From JAHEEL01 sp964581295 (lineage in GTDB: Bacteria > Actinomycetota > Acidimicrobiia > Spongiisociales > UBA5794): a DNA stretch of 64,000 nucleotides. The stretch is from assembly GCA_964581295.1 (NCBI GenBank), contig CAZONX010000001.1, forward strand, positions 1-64,000, written 5' to 3'. Made by a program: the position numbers and the translations under genes. The notes beneath the pieces are model-generated. The model saw only the letters and a list, made by a program, of their open reading frames with translations. It had not been told where the DNA came from and searched no databases. Below, piece after piece: positions 50,745 through 58,467 of the stretch (its first letter is position 1; the number at the start of each line of letters is the position of its first letter).

Positions 50745-51275
50745 CTACTTCTTCGGTTCCGTCTTTTTGGCGGTGGTCTTTTTGGCGGTGGTCTTTTTGG
50801 CGGTGGTCTTCTTCGCCGTGCTCTTGGTGGCCGTCTTCTTGGCCGTGGCTGTCTTCTTGGTGGCCGTCTTCTTGGGTGCGGGGGTGTCCACCTCAACCTC
50901 GACCTTGACCGGGTTCGGGCCGGCGACGCCCGGCGTGAACTGCTCGCGCCAATTGTGCAGCGTGGTTTCGAGCTGCTCCCGCATGATTTCAACCCGCTCC
51001 TGGAAGAGATCGACATCGACCCGCTCCTGGATCTGTTCGACGACCTTCACCTCCTGAAGCATGTCCACGCTGTCCTGAAGCTGCTCCGCCACGTTCAAGT
51101 CGCGAATGGCGCCGGTCATCTCACGACCGGCAGCCTCGAGATCATCGATGGAGGTCTCCGTAAACAGGGCTGCGCCGAATTCCTTGACCTTGCGCCCGGT
51201 GACCATCGGTGTACCGACGGCTGCGTAGAACACGCGAATGACGCTGTCCTTCTGGGTTTCCATTACTGACGTCAT
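50745..51275 (-). CDS. HBHA/phasin-like coiled-coil protein with lysine-rich AKKT tail
   Basis: 176 aa. A helical coiled-coil N-terminal domain (about 1-120) is followed by a C-terminal tail of repeated TAKKT units from about residue 132. The layout is that of mycobacterial HBHA (coiled coil plus KKA repeats). As there, an XRE regulator gene lies immediately upstream, here overlapping in ATGA. The tail could bind DNA, polysaccharide or heparin-like polymers; a surface role is not shown, since no signal peptide is present. Phasin or histone-like function is an alternative. Confidence 0.75.
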   Translation of the reverse strand: MTSVMETQKDSVIRVFYAAVGTPMVTGRKVKEFGAALFTETSIDDLEAAGREMTGAIRDLNVAEQLQDSVDMLQEVKVVEQIQERVDVDLFQERVEIMREQLETTLHNWREQFTPGVAGPNPVKVEVEVDTPAPKKTATKKTATAKKTATKSTAKKTTAKKTTAKKTTAKKTEPKK

Positions 51276-51622
51276 GTTGTCTCCTCCTGTGGGTCGCGGG
51301 CGAAGCTCCGGTAGATCTCCGCCAATGCTTGCTTCTGGGACTGTGTGAGAACCGGGTCCGCAGAGATTGCGTCCTCGACGCTTGGTCGCTCGATCTCGTC
51401 GAGCAGCCCGGCGCGCTCATAGAGCGATTCGGTCCGGATGCCGAGGGCCGTGGCGATCGACATCAGAATCTCTGCGGATGGCTTGCGGAGCCCCCGTTCG
51501 ATCTGCGACAGGTACGGATTCGAGATCCCGGCCTGGTCAGCGAGTTTGCGCACGGACATCGCGGACCGGGTCCGCTGCTCTCGAATGAACGCTCCCAGAT
51601 CTGGGACGGTAGGGCTCTTCAC
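51272..51622 (-). CDS. XRE-family transcriptional regulator
   Basis: 116 aa. HTH: FIREQRTRSAMSVRKLADQAGISNPYLSQIERG, shown as landmarks, then a C-terminal helical region. Length and position upstream of an HBHA-like gene match the mycobacterial XRE-hbhA pair. GTG 51622 lies about 10 nt downstream of a TATACT -10, so the transcript is probably leaderless or nearly so; ATG 51664 would lie inside the operator. Confidence 0.85.
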   Translation of the reverse strand: MKSPTVPDLGAFIREQRTRSAMSVRKLADQAGISNPYLSQIERGLRKPSAEILMSIATALGIRTESLYERAGLLDEIERPSVEDAISADPVLTQSQKQALAEIYRSFARDPQEETT

Positions 51623-51631
51623 GATGATTGC

Positions 51632-51665
51632 AGTATACCGCAAAGTGCTAACTACAGCTAGCACT
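51632..51665 (-). promoter_or_regulatory. TATACT promoter with inverted-repeat operator
   Basis: Minus-strand -10 TATACT occupies 51632-51637. The dyad AGTGCTA-N8-TAGCACT (51644-51665) covers the -35 region, so binding there would block RNA polymerase. The first gene product is an XRE regulator, which suggests autorepression of the XRE/HBHA-like operon. Confidence 0.6.
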
Positions 51666-51692
51666 CACCGGTGAGCCGATGACTGATGATCC

Positions 51693-52901
51693 TCAGGAGA
51701 AGGCGGTGCCCCTCGCCGCGAGTTGGGCATCGAGGGCCGATTGCACCGAACGGCGGATCTCTTCGGATCGTTCGAGCACTCGCAGCGGATCGGGCTCTTC
51801 TCCGGGATGTTCCGGCATCACCGGGGGGAGGAACCTGATGTGCCACCGGACCGGGAGCGGCACCGGGTTGAGGAAGATGGCAATCTCCTCGACCCGCTGT
51901 TGAGGGAAGACCAGCCGGACGAGTTGCGCGAGGCGTTTCGAGACGCCGACCGCAGGGTGCACCTCTTCGGCACCGACGATCGCGACGGGAACGATGGGGA
52001 CGCAGGCGGTCTCGGCGAGGTGCACGAATCCGCCGCGACCGAAGCGCTGCACGTGGTACGCCTGCCAGACGGGTTTCATGAATCCGGACTCGCCTTCGGG
52101 GAACACGCCGAGCAGCCCTCCTTGGTCGAGGACGTGGCGGGCGTCGTCTCGGCTGGCATAGACGGAGCCGACCTTCCGATACATGTGTGACACCCATGGC
52201 AGCATGTTGAAGATTTCGGTCGCGCTGACACGCACACGTCTCGGCAGCGGAGCGGTGTTGAGTACGGCGAGAGAGAGCATCGCCGCGTCGTAGGGGAGCG
52301 CGGCGCCGCCGTGGTTGGCGACGAGCATTGCAGCCCCATCCATTGGGACGTTCTCGATGCCCTCGACCTCCACACGGAAGTAGTCGAAGTAGAGGCCGTT
52401 GATGACGTGCCACACCATCTCGTGGATCACCGGATCGAGGCCGATCGGATCGATGTCGTAGGTTGCGAGGTGCAGGTGCCGGAACAGGGTTGGCCATGTG
52501 TCGAAGCCGAGGCGCCCGGTTGCCGGCACCGCCACGTCATAGCCTTCCTTGCCGGCATGAAGAGTGCACGACTGCGTGCCACGGACGATGGGGAGCCCGC
52601 ATCCGTGGCCCTCGATGCTCCGCCACGTGCATCGTCGGGTCTGATCGACGAGCCTCGCGAGCCGCTCGTAGAGGGCAGAGCGCCGGACTCTCGCCTCAAG
52701 TCGGTCATCCTGGCTGATGCCAGGGATCTGGAACATCGAGGCCGTCCCCGGTTCCGCCTCGATGGGTGCAGCTTCGGTGGGTTGAGCGAGCGCTTCGACG
52801 AGTTCGGCCTTGTTCATCTTCGAGCGTCCCCGCAGGCCAACGGCTCTTGCCCGTTCGACAAGGTCCGCCTTCGTCATCGCTTCGAGCGCGTCTCGGTTCA
52901 C
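51693..52901 (-). CDS. lysophospholipid acyltransferase-like protein with SAP-like N-terminus and zinc-knuckle insert
   Basis: 402 aa from GTG 52901, set by GTGA overlap with the epimerase stop. Residues 1-45 form a SAP/Rho_N-like helical repeat (MTKADLVERARAVGLRG). A Cys/His cluster (RRCTW, GCGLP, SCTLH) near 100-125 looks like a small zinc site. The acyltransferase domain starts near 190: NHGGAALPYD is the HxxxxD-type motif in its longer variant, with FPEGES as the second block. Probably transfers acyl groups to a glycerolipid. It pairs with the epimerase as in Mycobacterium (galE2-like/acyltransferase). Confidence 0.8.
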   Translation of the reverse strand: MNRDALEAMTKADLVERARAVGLRGRSKMNKAELVEALAQPTEAAPIEAEPGTASMFQIPGISQDDRLEARVRRSALYERLARLVDQTRRCTWRSIEGHGCGLPIVRGTQSCTLHAGKEGYDVAVPATGRLGFDTWPTLFRHLHLATYDIDPIGLDPVIHEMVWHVINGLYFDYFRVEVEGIENVPMDGAAMLVANHGGAALPYDAAMLSLAVLNTAPLPRRVRVSATEIFNMLPWVSHMYRKVGSVYASRDDARHVLDQGGLLGVFPEGESGFMKPVWQAYHVQRFGRGGFVHLAETACVPIVPVAIVGAEEVHPAVGVSKRLAQLVRLVFPQQRVEEIAIFLNPVPLPVRWHIRFLPPVMPEHPGEEPDPLRVLERSEEIRRSVQSALDAQLAARGTAFS

Positions 52902-53842
52902 AGTGCCGCCTCGTGCCGGGCGCGGCCGTAGGCCACCATCGTGGTCTGGCGACACGTGAGCGCGGGCTGGAAGCCGAGCGTCGACGCCATCCCGTCTGTG
53001 TTCATCACGCGACCGTGTTTCAGCAGCGCGATGGTGTGCTTCGGGAGAGCGATGCCGCTGCCGGCGAGCGCTCGGAGTGCCGAGTGGAACGCTCGTTTCG
53101 GCAGGGGTTGGGGCACCCTGCGCCCAAGCCGGAGGATGCGCGAGAGATAGAGCTGACCGGTGCCGGCGACGTTGAACGTCCCGGATGCCGGATTGTCAAT
53201 CGCCTGCAGGAAGACGGCGACCGCATCGCGTTCCGAGATGACCTGGAGACGAGGATCGAAGCCAAAGAGGGTCGGCACTCCGGGGAGCGTCAGATAGGAG
53301 CTGATGGGGTTGCGGATCGTCGGCCCGAAGATCGGGGCCAGCCGGATGATCGTGTAGTCGACGTGGTCGTGGCGATCGGCGGTCTCGCGTACGAACGTCT
53401 CCATCTGTTCGAGATCCCGTTGGTAGCGGCCTCCGGTTCGCTCGAGTTTCGAGTTCACCGTGACGACCGACGGTGCCCGCGGACCCGCCCCGTACACGGC
53501 GCCGTCGGACTTCACGATCACATGGCGGACGGCGGCGCAGCGCCCGATCGCACCGAAGAGCGCCTGGGCTCCCACCGCTGACTCTTCGTGGGCGCGTGTG
53601 GCTCCGTGCAGCGTCGATCGATCAACGGTTTGCAGGTGGACGACCGTGTGTGGCTCGAGGTCGAGTACGAAGCGGGCAAACGAGAGATCGTCGATGTTGA
53701 GACGCTCGAATGGAGAGCCGAATCGTTCGACAGGTTCGAGGTCGTCGACGGCAAACACCTCGGTGTCAGGAGCCTGCTCGAGCTGCCGGATGATCCGGCC
53801 ACCGGTCCGGGTGGCCGCACCAGTAACGAGGATGCGACGCAT
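52898..53842 (-). CDS. NAD-dependent epimerase/dehydratase (extended SDR)
   Basis: 314 aa. Start MRRILVTGAATRTGGRI with GxxxTGG-type Rossmann loop. Extended-SDR features follow: HLQTVDRS and a substrate-binding C-terminus (TFNVAGTGQLYLSRILRLGRR). The usual YxxxK is unclear, so activity may be atypical. Stop overlaps the acyltransferase start, and repeat R4 lies just upstream. Sugar or lipid-linked substrate likely; unknown. Confidence 0.78.
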   Translation of the reverse strand: MRRILVTGAATRTGGRIIRQLEQAPDTEVFAVDDLEPVERFGSPFERLNIDDLSFARFVLDLEPHTVVHLQTVDRSTLHGATRAHEESAVGAQALFGAIGRCAAVRHVIVKSDGAVYGAGPRAPSVVTVNSKLERTGGRYQRDLEQMETFVRETADRHDHVDYTIIRLAPIFGPTIRNPISSYLTLPGVPTLFGFDPRLQVISERDAVAVFLQAIDNPASGTFNVAGTGQLYLSRILRLGRRVPQPLPKRAFHSALRALAGSGIALPKHTIALLKHGRVMNTDGMASTLGFQPALTCRQTTMVAYGRARHEAAL

Positions 53843-53889
53843 TCGTGAGAGAGTAGGGAATCCCAAGATCCTGAGGCGACCCGGGATCC

Positions 53890-54006
53890 AGTAGCAAGAT
53901 AGAAGTAGCGAGTAGCAAGACCGGGCACGGGGACGCGGCTCGGTGATTGACTCGGGGTGCAACCTGATTCTGTTTTGCTACTTGCTACTTGCTACTTGCT
54001 ACTTGC
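53890..54006. repeat. heptad inverted-repeat element R4
   Basis: Left arm (53890-53925) carries GTAGCAAG/AGAAGTAGCG/AGTAGCAAGACC units. The right arm (53975-54006) has four and a half perfect TTGCTAC units, so CTA falls in all three frames. The flank gatccagta matches R2. It lies between the epimerase start and the DAHP synthase gene. Confidence 0.88.
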
Positions 54007-54038
54007 GCGCCCACGGATCGTGACGGCGCTGTCGTCCC

Positions 54039-54044
54039 TACCCT
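54039..54044 (+). promoter_or_regulatory. candidate -10 TACCCT upstream of DAHP synthase
   Basis: TACCCT starts 30 bp before the ATG at 54069, just beyond repeat R4. It matches the TACCCT preceding the gene at 62509. Confidence 0.35.
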
Positions 54045-54068
54045 GTAGTTGCCATACGAAACGGAACC

Positions 54069-55100
54069 ATGCCGGGAGACGGAAGCTTGATCATCGTGAT
54101 GCGGTCGGATGCGACTCGTGAGGACGTCGACCATGTTCTGGCGCGGCTCGCCGAGGTTGATGCGGAGGCGCACGTGTCCGAGGGCAGCCGGCGGACCGTC
54201 ATCGGAATCGTCGGTGACCGAACCCGGGTTCAGCAGCTGCCATGGGAGGCATTCCCGGGCGTCGAGCGTGCGGTCCCGGTGTTGAAGCCGTTCAAGTTTG
54301 TCAGCCGCGACTTCCAATCGGAAGAGTCGATCGTCGAGGTGGGGTCGGCCAAGATCGGTGGCGGACACTTCGCTCCGATCGCGGGACCGTGTGCCGTTGA
54401 ATCGAGGGATCAGCTCTTCGCTGCGGCCGAGGCCGTCAAGGAAGCAGGGGCCACCATCCTGCGAGGCGATGCGTTCAAGCCCCGTACCTCACCGTATGCA
54501 TTCCAGGGTCTTGGAGAAGCTGGCCTGATTCTGCTCGCCGAAGCACGCGAGGAATTCGGATTGCCATTCGTGGTCGAGGTGCTCGACCCACGCGACGTGG
54601 AACTCGTCTCGTCCTACGCCGACCTCATCCGTGTCGGGACCCGCAACATGGCGAATTTCTCGCTGCTCTCGGAACTCGGCCGCCAGGAACGCCCGGTGAT
54701 GCTCAAGCGCGGCTTCACCGCAACGGTGGAAGAGTGGCTCAACGCCGCCGAGTACATCTACAAAGAAGGCAACCACAACGTCGTCCTCTGTGAGCGGGGA
54801 ATCCGAACCTTCGAGACCTCAACGCGCAACACTCTCGACATCTCGGCCGTGCCGATCGTCAAGAGCCTTTCGCACCTCCCGATCATCGTCGACCCGTCGC
54901 ACTCGGGCGGTCACCGGCACCTGGTGGCTCCGCTGACCCGGGTCGCGGTTGCGGCACGAGCGGACGGGTTCATGGTCGATGTCCATCCATCCCCAGAGAC
55001 GGCGCTGGTCGACGGACCACAAGCCATCCTGCCGCGCGAGTTTGCCGACCTCATGGATGAGGTTCGAGCACTTGCTGCGGCCATGAATCTCGTGGTCTGA
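54069..55100 (+). CDS. aroF: 3-deoxy-7-phosphoheptulonate synthase, type I-beta
   Basis: 343 aa. Condenses PEP and erythrose-4-phosphate, the first shikimate step. N-terminal ferredoxin-like regulatory domain (about 1-75), then the TIM barrel: GPCAVES, LRGDAFKPRTSPYAFQG, RVGTRNMANFSLL, VLCERGIRTFET, DPSHSGGHRHLV and MVDVHPSPETALVDGPQ. This is the Thermotoga-like AroF form. tyrA follows 5 bp downstream, so aromatic-pathway entry and tyrosine branch are co-transcribed. PEP may come partly from PPDK. Confidence 0.95.
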   Translation: MPGDGSLIIVMRSDATREDVDHVLARLAEVDAEAHVSEGSRRTVIGIVGDRTRVQQLPWEAFPGVERAVPVLKPFKFVSRDFQSEESIVEVGSAKIGGGHFAPIAGPCAVESRDQLFAAAEAVKEAGATILRGDAFKPRTSPYAFQGLGEAGLILLAEAREEFGLPFVVEVLDPRDVELVSSYADLIRVGTRNMANFSLLSELGRQERPVMLKRGFTATVEEWLNAAEYIYKEGNHNVVLCERGIRTFETSTRNTLDISAVPIVKSLSHLPIIVDPSHSGGHRHLVAPLTRVAVAARADGFMVDVHPSPETALVDGPQAILPREFADLMDEVRALAAAMNLVV

Positions 55101-55105
55101 TCCCC

Positions 55106-56128
55106 GTGGCACGGGCGTTGATCTCAGGGACCGGGTTGATCGGCACCTCCATCGCTCTGGGCTTGCGAAGCCTCGGGTGGGAGACCCTTGGCTGGGACAC
55201 GGACCCGGACGCGCTCGCCGGCGCTGTGGCGGCCGGTGCCGTCGATGAGGTCGACGGAGTCGATGCGGTGCGGCTTGCCTCAGGGGACCTGCTGATCCTT
55301 GCGTCGCCACCGACGGCGATCATCGGCACGCTGGCAGACCTGGAGACCGACGCATTGGTGATCGACGTCGCGTCTGTGAAGGCCCCGATCGTGGACGGCG
55401 CCCGCGTTGCGCGCTTCGTTGGGACCCATCCCATGGCCGGTCGTGAGGTGACCGGACCGGATGCTGCGCGAGCGGCGCTGTTCCGCGGCGCAACCTGGGT
55501 GATTGTGCCCGGCGCAGCGAGCGAAGCGGACGTGGAGACGGTCGAGCGGATCGTGACGGATCTCGGTGCCCGGCCCGTGCGCATGACCGCACACGAGCAC
55601 GACGCCGCTGTCGCTCGCATCAGCCACGTTCCCCAAATCCTGGCCGCGGCGTTGCTCGAGGGCGCCGGCGAGACCCCCGGCGCGATGGATCTCGCAGCCG
55701 GCAGTTTCCGGGACCTCACACGCGTCGCCGCATCCGATCCGGCCGTGTGGATGGACATCCTGTCGGCGAATAGGCAAGAGGTTGCAGCAGCGATCGACTG
55801 GCTCCGCGACCGACTGGCCGCGGTCGTGGCATCCGAAGAACGCCTCGAAGAGACGTTGACCGATGCCCGCCGTCTCAGGGCCGCATTGGGCCACGGTCTC
55901 GGCATCGTGCGCGTGACTCTCGAGGATCGACCGGGCGAGATGGCAGCGGTCGGCCGGGCGCTCGCGGACAGCGGCGTCGACCTGCGTGACCTCCAGTTGC
56001 GCCACGCTCCCTACGGCGGTGGCGGAATCCTGACACTCTCGGTTCGCTCCGGGCACGAAGAGGCGCTTCGATCCTCGCTGCTCGACGAAGGCTTCAGCGC
56101 AGTCGTTCCATCAACCGAATCAGGCTGA
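55106..56128 (+). CDS. tyrA: prephenate dehydrogenase with C-terminal ACT domain
   Basis: 340 aa. NAD(P)-dependent oxidative decarboxylation of prephenate to 4-hydroxyphenylpyruvate. GTG start with GTGLIGTSIALGL Rossmann loop; GTHPMAGREVTGPDAA and the HDAAVARISHVPQ helix carry the active-site His residues. C-terminal ACT domain from about 270 (VRVTLEDRPGEMAAVGRAL) suggests feedback by tyrosine. It follows the DAHP synthase gene and converges with an M20 gene, overlapping by 35 bp. Confidence 0.94.
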   Translation: MARALISGTGLIGTSIALGLRSLGWETLGWDTDPDALAGAVAAGAVDEVDGVDAVRLASGDLLILASPPTAIIGTLADLETDALVIDVASVKAPIVDGARVARFVGTHPMAGREVTGPDAARAALFRGATWVIVPGAASEADVETVERIVTDLGARPVRMTAHEHDAAVARISHVPQILAAALLEGAGETPGAMDLAAGSFRDLTRVAASDPAVWMDILSANRQEVAAAIDWLRDRLAAVVASEERLEETLTDARRLRAALGHGLGIVRVTLEDRPGEMAAVGRALADSGVDLRDLQLRHAPYGGGGILTLSVRSGHEEALRSSLLDEGFSAVVPSTESG

Positions 56129-57269
56129 GCGCTCCCACCGCGATGCCGGGTTCCAAGGCGTCCTCATCGATGTCGAACGTGGGCGAATGGAGATCGACGG
56201 GGTGCGCGTTCCTCCCGACACCGAGGCGCACGAGCGCGCCCGGGACGTGCTGGAGGAACCACGAGAAGTCCTCCGAGCCCATCGACTGTGGTGTTGGGCG
56301 AACTCCTTCGGGTCCGAGCAAGGCTTCAGCGGCCGACTCGATGGCTTCGATGACTGCGGGATCGTTCTCCACCGGCGGTGCACCACGCCGATGATCGATC
56401 GCAACGCCGGCTCCGAACGGAGCCGCGATGGCCTCGATCTGACGATCGATGATGTCGGCGAGGCCGTCCCAGACCTCGCTGTCCTGGACGCGAACCGTGC
56501 CCGAGATGTCCACCTCGGTCGGGATGGCGTTTGCTGTGTCGCCCCCTGAAATCTTCCCGAACACGGTGGCGAGGTGATTCCTGGGATCGAGGTGTCCGCG
56601 CACCATCACCGGAAGGTCGACGACGATGCGGGCTGCGACGTGGACGAGGTCGACGGTTCGATGGGGCCGAGAGGTGTGGCCGCCGGGACCGCTGAGCCTC
56701 ACATGGATCTTGTCCGCGGCGCTCGTGATCGGGCCGGTCTTCAAGCCGACGGTGCCCGGAGGAATGGTTGGGTCCACGTGGAAGGCAACCAGCGCGCCGA
56801 GCCCATCGTGCACGCCCTCGGAGACCAATTGCTCTGCGCCGGAAGGGAGTTCCTCCTCGGCCGGCTGGAAGATGATCCTGGCCGTGCCCGGTAGTTCATC
56901 GAGCATGGCGAGCGTCTTTGCGATGCCGACGGCGATTGCTCCATGAGCGTCATGTCCGCAGGCATGCATGACACCGTCGATCTGTGATCGGAATGGGAGG
57001 CCGGTCTCCTCGTGGATTGGGAGAGCGTCGATGTCGGCGCGGAAGCCGACGATCGGCTTCCCGTCTCCGATGTCGACGGTCAGGCCGACGAGGTCGCTCC
57101 TCACCTTCGGATTGAGCCCGGCTTCGGTAAGCGCCTCAGCGAGGCGGTAGGTCGTGCGTCGCTCCTTCCACGAAACCTCTGGATGGCGGTGGAGATCACG
57201 GCGCATCCGTACGGCTTCCGGCGCGACGGCCCGTGCATGGGCTGCGATGAGATCAACAAGGTCGGACAT
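56094..57269 (-). CDS. M20D family amidohydrolase (hippurate hydrolase-like)
   Basis: 391 aa. RRDLHRHPEVSWKE, FRADIDALPIHEETG, MHACGHDAH, FQPAEEELPSGAEQ and MGSEDFSWFLQ are the M20D signatures with all metal ligands. The family removes N-acyl groups from amino acids or related amides (hippurate, IAA-conjugates, N-acetyl-diaminopimelate). Probably cytosolic. Distinct from the AbgB-like enzyme at 18260. Divergent from the YbdK gene. Confidence 0.9.
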   Translation of the reverse strand: MSDLVDLIAAHARAVAPEAVRMRRDLHRHPEVSWKERRTTYRLAEALTEAGLNPKVRSDLVGLTVDIGDGKPIVGFRADIDALPIHEETGLPFRSQIDGVMHACGHDAHGAIAVGIAKTLAMLDELPGTARIIFQPAEEELPSGAEQLVSEGVHDGLGALVAFHVDPTIPPGTVGLKTGPITSAADKIHVRLSGPGGHTSRPHRTVDLVHVAARIVVDLPVMVRGHLDPRNHLATVFGKISGGDTANAIPTEVDISGTVRVQDSEVWDGLADIIDRQIEAIAAPFGAGVAIDHRRGAPPVENDPAVIEAIESAAEALLGPEGVRPTPQSMGSEDFSWFLQHVPGALVRLGVGRNAHPVDLHSPTFDIDEDALEPGIAVGALSLIRLMERLR

Positions 57270-57309
57270 CGGGAGGATTGTAAGGGTGTCGAGCGTGCGT
57301 CAGCCTCCC

Positions 57310-57315
57310 TACGCT
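57310..57315 (+). promoter_or_regulatory. candidate -10 TACGCT
   Basis: TACGCT starts 24 bp before the ATG of the YbdK-like gene, followed by GAGGAGGA. Confidence 0.35.
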
Positions 57316-57333
57316 ACGGGTCGAGGAGGAACC

Positions 57334-58467
57334 ATGACGAAGGAACCGAGCTTCACCATCGGGATCGAAGAGGAGTACTTCATCGTTGATCGCGAGACTC
57401 GCGATCTCGTACCCGACATGCCGGACGGCCTTCTTGCCGCATGCGAGGAGATCACCGTGGGCATGGTCAGCCCCGAGTTCATCCGCTCGCAGATCGAGGT
57501 CGGGACTCCGGTGAGTGCCTCGGTGAAGGAGGTGCGGGCCTATCTCGCCCAGATGCGGACCGACGTGTCGAACGTCGTTTCGGAGTATGGGATGGCGATC
57601 ATCTCGGCTTCCACCCATCCTTTCGCCGCATGGGACGAGCAGCTCCACACCGACAAGGTGCAGTACAACACCCTCGCTGACGCCCTCCAAGGTGTGGTGC
57701 GGCGGCTACTCATCTGCGGGATGCACGTGCATGTGGGCATTGAGGACGAAGACGTTCGGATCGACCTGATGAACCAGGTGCTCTACTTCCTGCCACACCT
57801 GCTGGCGCTCTCGACGTCGTCGCCGTTCTGGCACGGGGACGACACCGGGCTGAAGTCGTATCGCACCGCCGTGTTCCGCACGCTGCCGCGCACGGGGTTG
57901 CCGGACGAGTTCCTTGACTGGAGCCACTATCAACGACACGCCAGGTTCCTGGTCACGTCGGGTGTGATTGAGGACGAGACCAAGCTGTGGTGGGATATCC
58001 GTCCATCGGCCCGGTACCCGACGCTCGAAATGCGGTCCACCGACATCGCGACGCGGCTCGACGACGGCATCTCGCTCGCCGCCATGTACGTGTCGCTGCT
58101 CTCAATGCTGTTCCGACTGCGCCAGGACAATCAGCGGTGGCGCGTCTACTCGCGAATGCTGCTCAAGGAGAACATCTGGCGGGCCCAGCGTTACGGCGTG
58201 TCGGAGTCGCTGATCGACTTCGGTATCGGCGAACTCGTCCCGTTTCCCGAGCTCGTGGACGAACTCGTCGAACTCGTCGCGGAGGACGCGCTTCGTCTCG
58301 ACTGTGTCGAAGAGATCACACACGTCCGCGAGATAGCCCGGCGTGGAACGAGTGCCGACCGGCAGCGAGCGATCTATGAAGGTGCGATCGCTGCTGGAGC
58401 GGAAGAGCGCGAGGCGCTGGTCTCCGTGGTCGACTTCCTGATTGAAGAATCGCTCGTCGGCCTATGA
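57334..58467 (+). CDS. carboxylate-amine ligase YbdK / glutamate-cysteine ligase type 2 (GCS2)
   Basis: 377 aa. FTIGIEEEYFIVD, MHVHVGIEDEDVRI and LEMRSTDIATR are GCS2 landmarks. E. coli YbdK has weak gamma-glutamylcysteine ligase activity; in actinobacteria the physiological substrate is open (in mycobacteria EgtA relatives make gamma-glutamylcysteine). ATG 57334 has GAGGAGGA; the frame upstream is antisense to the M20 gene. It overlaps nadE in ATGA. Confidence 0.87.
   Translation: MTKEPSFTIGIEEEYFIVDRETRDLVPDMPDGLLAACEEITVGMVSPEFIRSQIEVGTPVSASVKEVRAYLAQMRTDVSNVVSEYGMAIISASTHPFAAWDEQLHTDKVQYNTLADALQGVVRRLLICGMHVHVGIEDEDVRIDLMNQVLYFLPHLLALSTSSPFWHGDDTGLKSYRTAVFRTLPRTGLPDEFLDWSHYQRHARFLVTSGVIEDETKLWWDIRPSARYPTLEMRSTDIATRLDDGISLAAMYVSLLSMLFRLRQDNQRWRVYSRMLLKENIWRAQRYGVSESLIDFGIGELVPFPELVDELVELVAEDALRLDCVEEITHVREIARRGTSADRQRAIYEGAIAAGAEEREALVSVVDFLIEESLVGL

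Noticed and set aside
53975..54006. short-period repeat as possible CRISPR array
   Set aside because: Repeats are 7 bp without spacers and are part of an inverted-repeat element; no cas genes.
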